Source: Setoptus koraiensis (lineage: Eukaryota; Arthropoda). Taken from it: a stretch of DNA of 64,000 nucleotides. The translations under genes were made by a program, and so were the position numbers. The DNA lies in the NCBI GenBank assembly GCA_048013815.1, contig CM106585.1:13888001-13952000 (forward strand), written 5' to 3'. Positions 28,225 to 39,640 of this stretch are shown in pieces; positions within the stretch are counted from its first letter, which is position 1, and every line of letters begins with the position of its first letter. The notes beneath the pieces are model-generated. The model saw only the letters and a list, made by a program, of their open reading frames with translations. It was not told the origin of the DNA and made no database searches.

Positions 28225-31200
28225 TCAACTAACGCTAACGTTGACATTAGTGTTAGGTGAATTTATCACGCCAGAGTTTATTTCATTGGCAATAGGTGCC
28301 GGTGCAGCTTTCATCATGTACTTTTCTAATTTTGCCAAAATGTGTTTTCCATATGGAAACTTCCTCAATTGTGCCATGTGAGGACGGATTCTCTGTAAAA
28401 GTAGCTTGCGTTGAGGTTGTTCCGCTATCTCTATCATCTTTTGAACAACATAATTGGCATATTGATCTTTCATCATGGAGTAAAGAGTTCCGGGGCTTCT
28501 ATTATATGACAGAGAAAGAGATTGGATGTAAAACTTAGTTTCTGGATTTTTTATTTATCGATAAACTGAGATGCAAATTAGAAAATTGTCCTGTACTGTA
28601 GTACTTACGCTTCGCTATAAACTGGATCCCTCACACAAACTTCTTCTATCAAAGCAATGCGCTCGGTCCTGGAAGCATGGGTGACGCATCTTTCGACAAC
28701 ATTGCTGATAATATTAACAACATAAAAAGGTATATAGATTAGCAAAAAGCGTTGATGAAAGTGAGTCTTATTGCATTCGATCTGATTGTTAAGTATCACA
28801 CCGGCTCACCTTGCGAATTTGTGTTGAGATAGATGTAAAACTTTGCCCCGCACAACACCAATGATTTTACTCTTATCTTCTGGCCTTCCATGCTCCAGAA
28901 CGTGCTGAATAACATAGTTTCCATATTGGTCTTGAACTAATTGTTCCGTATGTTTGTGTAACTCCTCCAGTATCGGAATTGTCTGCTCTGGTCTACAGTG
29001 CTCCAGAATACGTTGTATGACGCGACAACCATAGGGGTGAGTTGACAAGGCCAGTACTTGGTTTTGAAAAGCATTAATAACAAATTGCAGTGCTACAGGA
29101 TCTACACATTCAATACATTTTTGCACAACATGATTCCCATTCTGATCTTTTACACATTTTAACACATTTCCGTCGAGCTCTTGAACAAGCTCTTTTTGTT
29201 GCTCCGGAGGAATAGATTCCAAAGCTTTCTGTATCACTCGGCAGCCGTACATTTGCAGGGCCAATTGTAGAACATGACCATGAACTTTTTGAGCCAGTTC
29301 CTGTTTCTGTTCTGGGGTGCCATATTCAAAAAATTTCTGTATAACATAGTTTCCAAATACATCAGTCATAAGATTGTAAGCTGAGTCTATTATCTCATCA
29401 AAGACCATTTGTTTCTCGGGAACATTGGCTTTTTCCAGTTTTTGCTGTATGAATCTCGACCCGTGTTGATCTTGGCTAAATTCAACAATATGTGCAGTCA
29501 GATCTCGTAGTTGCAGACCAGGTATCCTACTATTACGGAAGTCCTCTAAGAGTCGGCTCCGTCCTAGGCTGCTACTACTGTTACCATTGCTATTGTTGTT
29601 AGTACTGTTAATGTTGTTGTTATTATTATTATTGTTGTTGTTGTTGTTGTTACTATTAATATTATTATTATTAATATTACTATTATTATTACTGATATTC
29701 TTATTTGCAATGCTGGAGCTAACGAATGTCGTCTGATTCATGCTACCAATGTGATTACTAATGTGGTTAGAATTTAAATTACCATTATTGACAGCGGCGT
29801 TCCTCTGGAGAATGCGATTTGGAAATAATGATTGCTGATTGGGGGAGTTGAAAACATTTCCACCATTGCGATTCAGAAACTTTGCCTCAGCCCCAGGCGC
29901 TGCAGACATCCTCTGTCCAGGAGCTGAACCACTTATTGTAAGATTTGCTAAAGACCCATTCAAAGAGGATGGAGGTGTAAGACTACCGTTATGTCCACCT
30001 ATAAGACCTAGCGGACCACTAGGAGATGACGGTACTCCTGATGAGCCTAGTGGGGCATAGAATTGACCATTATTGTTATTTTTAAGGCCACTATGGGAAG
30101 AGTTTAGTTGCCTGAAGAACTGACTACTAGTTTCCAAATTAACATTCGAGAACATGGCGCCCATACCAGAGCTTCTACCATTCACACCCCTCAGATGTCG
30201 ATTATCTGTCAAAGAATCCCTTCCTGGTGTACTAGTGCCATGATTGGATCCGCTTGATAAACCGGTTATACTAGATGTTAGTGATGCACCTATTGGGCCT
30301 AGATCATTTGCGTTCAAGTGGCCTCCATGACTTAACGAATTCATCTGATGGTTGAAGGCACTAAGATGATGATTGGGTCCGTTATTATTAGCCATCATGT
30401 CCATATGAAGTTGTTGCTGATGGTGTTGAAGTTGATGTTGTTGGTGTTGATGGTGATGATTGCTGCTCAAAGCAGCCGGGGATGTTACAGCTGAGGATGC
30501 AGATGAAAATTGACCAAAATTTGCAGCTAACGCTGCAGCGGCTGGATTTCCATTGGCTGATGAGTACAAAGGAGGACCTTCAGGGCCTCCACTATTTGCA
30601 TTGGCGTCAGACCGAAATAATGGGCCATTTGGTGGCGGCGGAGGAGGTGGTAGAGAATGGTGGTTCGGTGGCACTTGATGGTGACCACCTGACACGGCAA
30701 CAGCGGCTGCAGCGGCCGCAACTGCCGCTGCTTGGTGACCGGCTTGATTGGCTTGATCAATAACATGTTGCATACTGGATCCCAGGCCATTATTGATATG
30801 CTGCTGATGATGTTGTTGATGTTGTTGCTGATGTTGCTGGTGCTGTTGGTGTTGTTGGTGTTGCTGGGCAACAACTGCCGAAAGCGCATCATGATGTGGA
30901 GTATTTACCATCATTGTGGGCATAAGTCTCATTGCAGAGGCAGGATTCACTCCTCTAGGAGGCATCATGGATCCGTTGCGATGTGCAGCAGCGGCCGCGG
31001 CAGCCGCAGCATCAAAATAACTGGGATGAGGTAACATCTGGGATGGTGGACCATATTGACCACTCTGAATCGCTGAGGCATTAGCAACAATGGCCGCCGT
31101 AGCGACTGCATGTTGTTGCTGATGATCGGCCGATGGTCCAGTTTGTGGGTTCATCGATCTTGGGGATGGTATATTGTTATTACCTCTCAACAATTGGTGA

Positions 31201-32123
31201 GCTTGATGTGGCTGTAGTTGTTGTTGCTGATGCTGTTGTTGCTGATGTTGTTGTTGTTGCTGATGCTGTTGTTGCTGGTGCTGTTGTTGGTGTTGGTGCT
31301 GCTGTTGTTGCTGTTGGTGTTGTTGTTGTTGCTGGTGTTGCTGATGTTGGTGTTGTTGCTGCTGTTGTTGTTGTTGGTGTTGCTGTTGTTGGTGTTGTTG
31401 CTGATGTTGGTGTTGATGAGCAGCGGCAAGATGAGCGTGAGCGTGGGCTGCGGCAGCAGCCACAACAGACGCCTGCTGATGACTACCAGGTCCGCCTGGG
31501 CCCTGAGGTGGCTGACCACTAGCTTGCAACATTCCAGGTGGATACATGCCCCAAGGTAGACCATGATAATAGGGCGGCATAACAGGTTGTGGTGGTGGCG
31601 GTCCGCCAGGCATTAGATGAGCAGGAACTGGTGCTGCTGGAAAAGGCTCCTGTTGTTGTTGGAAGTATGGATTTTGCGGCGAGGTGCCTAGTTGATTATA
31701 ATCGGCAATACCGGTGTCCCCCGCAACGCTGGTAGTCTTAATTTTGATGTTGTTGTTATTGTTATTATTGTTGTTGTTGTTATTGATATTGTTATTATTG
31801 TTAATAGGTATAAATTCGCCAATTTTAAACTCATAGGGTTTGTCGTTGATAGCATTGTTGTGATGATTATTTTGATCGTGGTGTGGCGATCCAACAACCA
31901 CAACACTAGCATCATGATGATTGTTTAGATCAGCTGTAGTTGGTTGGTCCGATTGTCCTCCTGTATTTGTGTTGTTGTTGGTGTTATTGTTACTAGTATT
32001 ATGTTGTTGTTGTTGCTCAACCACCGGATTGGCTTGGCCCTGCTGCTGTTGTTGTTGTTGTTGTTGTTGCTGGTCCTGCTGCTGCTGGCTGGATGATCTA
32101 TCCTCTTGTTTCTCATCGGCCAT
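28225..32123 (-). CDS. pum: Pumilio RNA-binding translational repressor
   Basis: Cytoplasmic PUF protein that binds UGUANAUA elements in mRNA 3' UTRs and, with Nanos-type partners and deadenylases, represses them. Exons as read: 28810-32123, 28609-28704 and 28225-28498. Phases agree and give 1,227 residues. The first 850 are Gln-, His-, Asn- and Ala-rich. The Pumilio homology domain runs from about 853 to 1205. The base-contacting residues of repeats 1-8 can all be read (SRFIQ, NYVIQ, CRVIQ, NHVVQ, CRVIQ, NYVIQ, SNVVE, NYVVQ) and match the classical set for the eight-base site. The Ser of repeat 7 is made by the first splice junction, which confirms it. The tail after repeat 8 is short. A GT-repeat-rich leader lies upstream. 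Confidence 0.97.
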
Positions 32124-34650
32124 TGGATATAAATTGGTGTAGTTGTGTGTGTGTGTGTGTGTGTGTGTTAATTTACAATAATGTGGCCGTGTGTGAGTGT
32201 GTGTGTGTGTGTGTGCCCCCTCTCTCTGTCGGCCAATCTCTCTATTTCTCTATCAAGATATATCGGTATCTATGTGTATGTATATCTATCTGTATGTGTG
32301 TATGTGTATACATCAATGGTAATAGTAATATCTGATAACGGTATACAATGGTAATATATAATGAAGGTGATGATAGTAATAATGAATAATAATAATAGTA
32401 ATAATAATGGTAATAATAATAATAATAAGTATATATATATATATATGTGTGTGTATATAAATTGGGTTCGTCGCGTACGTCCGCTCACGTCAAATGCATG
32501 CAATTTGGTCGACAGTCTGCCCGACTAACTCGCTTGTCGGACAGCAAATGTGTGTGTGAGTCTATAGAAACTCTCTGCTATAGTTGCTGTGTGTATATTG
32601 TTAGTCGTGTGTGTTGTGTTCGTCTGTCTGTGTGTTTAGATTCCCTATAAAATCAACATGTTTGTTCGTCTATTTGTTCGTCACAATTTCCTCGCGTCAT
32701 TTGTACACATGAACACACAAATATACACACACAAATAGACAGACATACGGACAGTCGGTCGTATCGTCGAATTCGTGGTCGTCGTCGTTCACTTTGCTGG
32801 CTGCTGCTATTCGCTCGCTCGCTAGACACTCGGCAGCAGCATAAACAGCAGCGGCAGTAGTCGTCATCGTCATCTCGCTTAGGCACCAGCAATCTCTCTG
32901 CTGCTGCTGCTGGCCCAGCCTCGGCTGGCTTGTGTTGTTCGGCGCTGAAATGCACATAAGCGCCGCACACTCTGGCGACCAGTTCAAAAAATCCATCCAG
33001 GGTGTCCACATCAAGTGGTCCCCTTCCTACTGATTATGCTGCGCTGCCGATGCACAATATTGAATGCATGGGACAAGGCCGTGTCGGGCACAGAGTGTGC
33101 ACCGGTGCACGGCACCCCACGCATTCGCTGCCTACGCCGCGCACACTGTCAAGCACACACCGAAACCATGCTTGCCACGCTGTGTGCGCTTGTGCGGCAC
33201 AATATGATTGTGTGCGCAAACACTCCAGCTAGACACCTTATACATGCAATTTTTATAATATAAAACACAGACACACACGCAGAAATTCGCCAAATGTGTA
33301 CATTTTCGCATCATGTGTGCGTGTGCTTGTGTTGCAATCAGCGTGCATTCGGGTGCATGTGTACAGATTTCTATGCGCCCGTCTGTGCGCCGCACCGAAC
33401 ATTTAAAGATCCATTGCACCGCGCACCAACAGCAACACAGCGGCACTCCATTTCCAGCTGCAATGTGTCTGCACCGCAGCCAGCAAGGTAGCCGCGGCCC
33501 GCGGCGGCCGCCGCGGTAGATACGGGCGACTTGCCGCACCGTTCATTCGCCCAACTAATTGCGCTTGCGGTTTTCGCGCTGCCCCTCTTTTGCGCAACAT
33601 CCGCCCCACACGGGCGCGCCGCGCCATATAGTTTAAATAAATACATATACCGGCCAGTGATAATAAGCCACGCTCACTGTCGCCGTTGTCGTCGCATAAA
33701 CATTTGCACAATCAACAATTGTGCCGGTGCGTCTCGGTGCGCCGCCGCGGACGGTCACCGGGCGCAAGTGCGCCCACTTGCGACCGCTTTCATTCGGCGG
33801 CCAAAAGAGATCCATCATGATTCATGAATCAGGAAAGTTTCGCAAACTATCTCTTCGCAAACTATTTTAAAAAACTCCCGCCGGGTTTCGCTACAAATTC
33901 ACTCGTCATCCGATCAAATGCTTGCACTTCTTTGTTCGTTTGTTTCAACTCCACACTTGTACTTTACAGTGTAAACTTTCAAGTGCAAACTTGTGTTCAA
34001 GCTTGATTTTACGATTTGCTGGTTTTAGTTGTTGAGCTGCATTTGTTCGACTATCTCACAGGACACAATCAACTGGTGATGTGCTGTATCAAGCTGTTCC
34101 GTTCTGCGATAGTCTGACGTCAATATTGAAATAGATATGCGACAAATCGATGGAGGGACTTATTGACGAACAACAACGAATCATAAGGTTCAGAGACGGT
34201 AGGTGGACTAGGCTCACATTCATTTAGAATAGCCAGGCCCGCATGCAATTTGAGCGGCCGGTCTTGTAAACTTGTTCTCTAGACTCACCTATGAGGGTGA
34301 TATCATTGAAATACAGACAGCACCCTCGGATTTACTTGTGTCCGAGGGTCCGTCTACAGTGCATACAATTAGTGTGGGAGGGAGACAGTTCACGTTGCAA
34401 ACTTCACACGGCGTCTTGGTTGTGCCGCAATCTGCTGCAGAATTTACATGCATGCGCGTTCGCTGGTGCACATTGCTCCCTCGGAACAGCCGATACTTAT
34501 ACGCATAACTAAATCCAATTATTGATCTAGTGGATACATATAATACTCATTTGGTATGAATATTATGAAGACCCATTTGGCATTTGATCGTAATGTAATC
34601 AGTATGATGTAAAGAACAGTGTTTGCGTTGAGTTGGAGGCATACTAAACC
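32124..34650. other. Upstream region of pumilio and gap before the U6 gene
   Basis: The first 350 bases hold GT runs (about 32141-32168 and 32194-32213), AAT/ATA microsatellites (about 32380-32445) and a TA run. The rest is GC-rich unique sequence with CpGs, which would suit a promoter region for the minus-strand pumilio gene. A 78-codon plus frame (34272-34508) has no recognised similarity and I do not call it. Confidence 0.45.
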
Positions 34651-34663
34651 AAAAGACGAGCCG

Positions 34664-34700
34664 TAATTCATAGATGGCTTTCTGCGGCACAACTATATAA
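34664..34700 (+). promoter_or_regulatory. U6 snRNA promoter: PSE-like element and TATA box
   Basis: TAATTCATAGATGGCTTTCTG (34664-34684) lies about 59 to 39 bases before the RNA start and resembles the insect PSEA, which begins TAATTC. TATATAAG (34694-34701) is centred near -26. A PSE plus TATA box at this spacing is the standard signal that directs RNA polymerase III to U6 genes. Confidence 0.7.
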
Positions 34701-34722
34701 GGACAAGGCAACATATGTTTGT

Positions 34723-34744
34723 GTTCTGCTCCGGCAGAACATAA

Positions 34745-34778
<34 letters not shown>

Positions 34779-34828
34779 GGCCCCTGTGCAAGGATGACAC
34801 GCAAAATCTGCGAAGCGTTTCAAATTTT
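34723..34828 (+). ncRNA. U6: U6 spliceosomal snRNA
   Basis: The sequence follows the metazoan U6 along its length: a 5' stem-loop closed by GTTCTGC/GGCAGAAC, then the catalytic ACAGAG box inside GATACAGAGAAGATTAGC, the AGC triad, the GATGACACGCAAA region and a run of T that ends polymerase III transcription. The RNA pairs with the 5' splice site and U2 in the spliceosome. It differs from the common form at a few places (TGTGCAAGG for TGCGCAAGG, and changes in the internal stem-loop and 3' end). With its intact PSE and TATA box it looks like a working copy, not a retroposed pseudogene. It lies about 100 bases before CCDC93 on the same strand. Confidence 0.93.
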
Positions 34829-34933
34829 TTTCATATTTACTATCATATTTTAAAACAATATCATCCCCACCGTCGTTCCCACCAAGCACCTTAAACCGGC
34901 GACTGCCCCGGGCATGGTAACCCATATAAAATC

Positions 34934-36637
34934 ATGCAACACCTGTTAGCATCGCCAGGCATCTCAATGAAACCTGATCAAAGAGAGGACCTGGATCAAC
35001 ATGCAAAATTGCAAGATATTATTGACATATTGGTTGCTGCTGGTTATTTCAGGGCAAGAATCAAAACTCTGGCACCCTTCGATAAAATAATTGGTGGGAT
35101 GGCCTGGGCAATTCAAGTTTCTAGTCACAATTTAGACATTGATCTGTTCTTTCAAGATTCCCTCGATATCGGACATAAAATAGCGCTCACAGAGAAAATC
35201 GTTCATGCTCTGCTAGCCATGAATTGTCCACATCGCATAGAGCCCCATCAAATCCAAGGACTGGATTGCATCCACATATTGCCTGTCATCCAATGGCTAG
35301 TGAGAACCTCCATAGAGATAATGCAACAACATTTAGCCTTCAACAAAGTTATAGCTGCTAGAAAATTCAAGCTCATAAACAAAGAACCGCTTAAACATGG
35401 ACGGATTTCAGTCAATATTGCTCCCGAGAGAAAAAGATTGTTTCGGTTCAGAGGCAATAAATCACATATGACTCTTGAAGATAAATGCAAGACAGTCCTA
35501 CTGGAATACGGATTGTCTGGTGTCAACAATCTCGGTGGAGCCTCATCGTTTCTTCAGGATAATGCTTTGGCGCAAGATGCACCTGCTGAGGATCATTTTG
35601 AGGAAATCGATCGTACAAACGAGACGCATGATTTTTCATCTCATCTTATGGATAGATTGGTGGATGCCCAGAATCAAGAGAAGGCAGACATACTGGCTAG
35701 ACTAAATACAGAAAATTTTAACGATCTAGAAGTTCAATTAAATCATATTCAGGGAGCAATATCAAAGAAAAAGCAAACAATCCGTGAGCTAGAGAAGCGT
35801 TTTAAAGAACATAACACTTATGATCTCATTGAAGAATACAAAACAACAGTCAAGGAAATGGATGATGAAATCAAATGTCTCGAAGAGGAGTCTCTCCATT
35901 TTGATGACATTTCCGAGCGGAAGCGATTAGCTGAGAATTTGCAGCTAATCAAGCGCCAGAAAGATGCATTCAAGCGGGAATGTCGCTCAGAGAAGGAGAA
36001 GTTCCAAGCAAGAATGGAAGAACTGCAAGAGATCAAACAGAGCCACATTGAGGCTGAGACCTCCAGTAATAATGATGATTTGAAATTTACACTGAATGAA
36101 AAGATGAGCCAGTTAGGAGAACTCGATATCCAATTGTTAGCAACAAATCAAAAGATTCTGAATCTAAAAAGAAAACTCGATTCAGTTCCCTCCAAGTCAG
36201 AAGTGATTCAATATCAGAAGAGATTTTTTGAATTATATCAGTCAATAGCATCCAGAAACCTAGATATCAAAAAGTCTTATACTTTCTTCAATACTTTGCA
36301 AGACACGCGCCTTTACTTGAAAAAAGAGATTAATCTGTTGGACTCAATTTTTGATAATTTATCTACTGCGAAGCATTCATCTGTTTCTAAGAATGAATTT
36401 TTATTACAATTCCAACAAATCGTCGATGGAACAATTAAAGCAAGGATAAACGTACACGAACAGCTTGCGATTGGGAGAACTAAACGTGATAAATTGAATG
36501 ACGAATATTCCAAACTGATTGAGGAACAACGTTTGTACACTAAGTTACTGAAGGAGTTTAAAGAAGAGTGTCATCGCAACGAGATACTCTCTAATCAGTC
36601 ACCTTCGAACAACAAATTGCCAGAATCGGATAGTTAG
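34934..36637 (+). CDS. CCDC93: CCDC93, subunit of the CCC endosomal recycling complex
   Basis: Coiled-coil protein that works with CCDC22 and COMMD proteins on endosomes, supporting Retriever/WASH-dependent recycling. The single frame gives 567 residues. The N-terminal domain (about 25-125) carries family motifs such as LVAAGYFRARIK, FDKIIGGMAW, KIALTEKIV and HRIEPHQIQGLD. A linker follows, then long coiled coils (about 250-560) with the late signature VIQYQKRFFELY and EQRLYTKLLKEFKEE. Length is slightly under the human protein (about 630). The first Met is about 30 residues before the conserved domain, so the start is plausible. No intron is visible. Confidence 0.95.
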   Translation: MQHLLASPGISMKPDQREDLDQHAKLQDIIDILVAAGYFRARIKTLAPFDKIIGGMAWAIQVSSHNLDIDLFFQDSLDIGHKIALTEKIVHALLAMNCPHRIEPHQIQGLDCIHILPVIQWLVRTSIEIMQQHLAFNKVIAARKFKLINKEPLKHGRISVNIAPERKRLFRFRGNKSHMTLEDKCKTVLLEYGLSGVNNLGGASSFLQDNALAQDAPAEDHFEEIDRTNETHDFSSHLMDRLVDAQNQEKADILARLNTENFNDLEVQLNHIQGAISKKKQTIRELEKRFKEHNTYDLIEEYKTTVKEMDDEIKCLEEESLHFDDISERKRLAENLQLIKRQKDAFKRECRSEKEKFQARMEELQEIKQSHIEAETSSNNDDLKFTLNEKMSQLGELDIQLLATNQKILNLKRKLDSVPSKSEVIQYQKRFFELYQSIASRNLDIKKSYTFFNTLQDTRLYLKKEINLLDSIFDNLSTAKHSSVSKNEFLLQFQQIVDGTIKARINVHEQLAIGRTKRDKLNDEYSKLIEEQRLYTKLLKEFKEECHRNEILSNQSPSNNKLPESDS

Positions 36638-37398
36638 AACTACCTTTGATTCAAATTGGATCGATTTAGCTCCACGAACGTTTTCACCGTATGAATTTTG
36701 TTTTTTCTACCGAGCTCACAGTTGAGCAGTTGTAGTTTTTAAAAGGGGAGCTTTTGTCCTATGCCTCTCCCAAAAACAAAAACTCTCTATAGAATATTGA
36801 CATAAAAATCTAAAAACGTTGACACAACTTTATACTAGCCATGATCAGCTCTCCAGCTTGTCTATCTGTGATGTTGTTTAGAGCAAATTGTCCAAATAAA
36901 TGTTTTCTCCTCACATCAAAACAAAAATTTTGTAAATCCTAGAACCCAGTTGAGCGACCTAGCTTAATTTTTTTTTATGACAACAAACACATTAATCGCT
37001 CTTTTGTTGATTAAAAGTCTCTTACATATGGATTTAAAGATTAACTTTTGTTTCTGCTCGCTTTCTATCTCCTTTACCGCAACTTATTTGTGTGTGGATT
37101 AATTGATCCTGTAATTGTCTTTGTATCACCTATGACTCGCTTACGTTCTTTAATATGTCTGTTGCTCGATTGTTACATCATGGATAGATAGTATCATTTG
37201 AAACTATATGGTCTACAAGAATACACGCTGCGTACAATCTTTACCACGACAAGTCATCAGAGAGAATTGGGAGTGCAGCTATTCTTTTTCCACCAGTAAA
37301 CTCATTTCCGGTGCGTTTCCAAAAAAACTGTCTTCACCGTCACCATCGTGTCTTGGCTTGCAGTATAACCTCAAGTTGTCATAAAAATTTATTGAATC
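36638..37398. other. Intergenic gap, 3' UTR of CCDC93 and promoter of next gene
   Basis: AT-rich sequence with several T runs. No open frame of interest and no distinct motif. An AATAAA at about 36895 could serve as the polyadenylation signal of CCDC93. Confidence 0.4.
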
Positions 37399-37814
37399 AT
37401 GACCGAAGCTACCATAATATTGATGGTTGTGTTATTGATCGGTGTCGGAAAATTTTTGGAATGTTCCTGTTACACTCACCAGCCATCAGAACCGAATGCG
37501 AGGCCTGTTTTGATAGACTCTGGTAAGTTTACTGAATGGCAAGTAGCCTTCTTTCTTGCTCACTCTATTAATACCTACTTTTGTTTGCAATCATTTGACC
37601 ATATTTAGAGCAACTTTCTTCAATGGAGATAACACTGAAAAATCTAATTCTCAAACTAACCGAGGAATGCAGAGATTTACACTCCTACCTGAGAAACACG
37701 CCCGAATCTTTAGATTGGATCAGTAAGAACGTAGCAAGATCTCTATTGAATCTAGCCATCACTCTTGACGATGTATTTGGATATGAACTACTAGCATTGC
37801 TGTTGAGGGAGTAG
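37399..37814 (+). CDS. Small membrane-anchored or secreted protein, 109 residues, unknown family
   Basis: I read two exons, 37399-37522 and 37609-37814, separated by an 86-base intron with a GTAAGT donor and a TTTAG acceptor; phase 1 joins them. The product is 109 residues. Residues 5-18 (TIILMVVLLIGVGK) form a hydrophobic signal anchor or signal peptide. A short linker with two Cys follows, then a soluble helical region (about 42-109) rich in Leu with acidic and basic residues, ending in ELLALLLRE. The strong donor and intact phase argue for a real gene. I do not recognise the family. It lies between CCDC93 and DCTN3 and converges on DCTN3, with 231 bases between the stop codons. Confidence 0.6.
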
Positions 37815-38045
37815 AAGAAATAGATCACAGTCCATACGGGCCGAAATTCGAGCAAAAAATTGATGTATGCATTGCAAATTTATCACAGACTGGTCACGTA
37901 ATGACGAGTCACTCGCATCAATCAAACTTTCGATATATGTAATGGATCAAAGATTGCTAATCAGAATTGTTTTGCAAAAAACATTGAGATATAAATTGCT
38001 CTATTGAGGTAACGTAAATTTTAATTGACATTGTTGTTGCTGTTG

Positions 38046-38645
38046 TTACTCTATATCCTTATCTTTGTCCTCATCTTTGTCCATCTCTTCTAGAGACCTA
38101 ATTTTCTCATCCCAGATAACGATCTTTCTTTTTATTGTATCTATAGTTTCATTATATAACTCTAAATAATCTCTCGTCGTTGAGTCAATGGCATTGAGTT
38201 GTTTTTGTTGGTCAAGCGTTATGGTGGCTATCTCATCTAATTGCTTCTTATATTTTGTCATATCGGGCCATTTATTCTGGTCTAGCACTTGGTTTGCCAA
38301 CTCCGCCATTTTCTTCGAACTGTTCATATAATCAATCAATTCATCTTCATACGATAGAATTATATCAATTTTGGTATCAATACTTTGATCTGAGGCTGAG
38401 CTAAAATCCTCCAAAGCGGATTTATGCTTGGCATAGAGTGTGGCAAATTTATCAAAATCAGGATTTAGACTGAGAAATGTCTTGTAGTTTTTGGCTATAT
38501 CAGCTAATCGATCTATTAAACTCTGTTGATTTGATTTATTCTGGCTGGGCAATTTTGCGGCCACCAACTGGTCCTCCAATTTCTTCAATCTCCATCCTAG
38601 TGACCTAAGAACTATCTGACGATTGAGCTGCTGATCTAGCGACAT
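38046..38645 (-). CDS. DCTN3: Dynactin subunit 3 (p24)
   Basis: Smallest shoulder subunit of dynactin, the dynein activator that links the motor to cargo along microtubules. I start at the second Met (38645), which gives 199 residues beginning MSLDQQLNRQIVLRSLGWRL. The longer start adds 13 residues with no family support. Features are the N-terminal LxxLGWRLKKLEDQL helix and mostly helical coiled-coil sequence throughout, with KWPDMTKYKKQLDEI in the middle. The C-terminus ends in a Lys/Asp/Glu repeat. Length suits p24 (about 186 residues in human). No intron. Divergent from the PRELI-domain gene, with 451 bases between starts, so they may share a promoter. Confidence 0.85.
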   Translation of the reverse strand: MSLDQQLNRQIVLRSLGWRLKKLEDQLVAAKLPSQNKSNQQSLIDRLADIAKNYKTFLSLNPDFDKFATLYAKHKSALEDFSSASDQSIDTKIDIILSYEDELIDYMNSSKKMAELANQVLDQNKWPDMTKYKKQLDEIATITLDQQKQLNAIDSTTRDYLELYNETIDTIKRKIVIWDEKIRSLEEMDKDEDKDKDIE

Positions 38646-39096
38646 TGTTGCAGAGCAAGTCTTTCTGATTCCAATATATCTCACTATTTAAAATTAATAA
38701 AATCAAACCATGTCTTTCACGAAAACAATATCAATAAATTGTTACAAGACGTCGATTGTTGTTGATTTTGCGATCATAACAACGACAACACATTGCAGTG
38801 CACATGTAGTTTTCTGCAGGAATCATCAGTCTGCTGCAATTTTTATGCACACGAGTGTAGTCAATGTTGTATCAAAATTTCACACCATGTGTCGACCATT
38901 GTTGTTGATATCATTATTATCATTATATACATGTATTGAGGTCACAACACTCTTCTAATAATTACAAACAAAGAACTAGAAAATGCTGAATCAAATTTAT
39001 CCTAAATAGATTTGAATTTGGATAAGTTTGAATTATATGGTTTGGAAGAAACATTATTCATAAGAAACAGATTCGCCTTAAATAACCGGCCCAGAC

Positions 39097-39615
39097 ATGA
39101 CTAGAATATTTGAGAATGTCTACACGTATCACTTTGATTGGAAACAAATAGCCACTGCATTCTGGAAGAAGTATCCAAATAAGCATAGCAAACATGTTCT
39201 CAGCGAAGATGTCATTGACAGGACCATCGACAAAAATAATAATTTGATCACAAGAAGGATTTTTGTAAAGACAAACAGCTGCCCTAAGTGGGTGGAAAGA
39301 TTCCTACCATCTAGAAAAGTCCATATTCTAGAAGACTCGTATGTGGACACTGAACGACAGACTCTCACAACTGTCACACGCAATTTAGGTATGACCAACT
39401 TGATGACACTAGAAGAGACTTGTGTCTACAAACCCCATCCTGATAATAGCCTTTGGACAATCGTTGAAAGGAAGGCTGTTATTGATTCAAAACTTTATGG
39501 TATTACCGGACGTGCATTGAAGGCTTTTGCCTATGAAAGATATAAGTACAATGTAAAAAAAGCAAATTCAGGATTTCAGGCAGTGCTTAAGAGCATGTGG
39601 CACATAAATAATTAA
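39097..39615 (+). CDS. prel: PRELI/MSF1-domain mitochondrial lipid-transfer protein (PRELID1-like)
   Basis: Proteins of this family sit in the mitochondrial intermembrane space with TRIAP1 and carry phosphatidic acid between membranes for cardiolipin synthesis. The 172 residues are almost entirely the PRELI/MSF1 domain. Visible signatures are FDWKQIATAFWKKYPNKHSK near the N-terminus, HVLSEDVI, CPKWVERFLP, the VHILEDSYVD segment and LMTLEETCVY, the C-terminal part of the domain. The CPKWVER and LEETCVY segments point to PRELID1 rather than the SLMO/PRELID3 branch. The protein lacks the long C-terminal extension seen in some family members. No intron. Its stop codon is only 25 bases from the BCL7 stop on the other strand. 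Confidence 0.92.
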   Translation: MTRIFENVYTYHFDWKQIATAFWKKYPNKHSKHVLSEDVIDRTIDKNNNLITRRIFVKTNSCPKWVERFLPSRKVHILEDSYVDTERQTLTTVTRNLGMTNLMTLEETCVYKPHPDNSLWTIVERKAVIDSKLYGITGRALKAFAYERYKYNVKKANSGFQAVLKSMWHINN

Positions 39616-39640
39616 ATGGATCATTATTATTTTAGTTAGG

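Noticed and set aside
31133-31564. Leu/Val-rich plus-strand and Asn/Thr-rich minus-strand frames
   Set aside because: They are other frames of the pumilio Gln/His repeat region.
34272-34508. 78-codon frame upstream of the U6 gene, with an ACTCACC that could be a minus-strand donor
   Set aside because: No similarity recognised on either strand and no partner exon found.
38710-38958. 82-codon frame between DCTN3 and the PRELI gene
   Set aside because: It lies in the shared promoter gap, and its composition is random.
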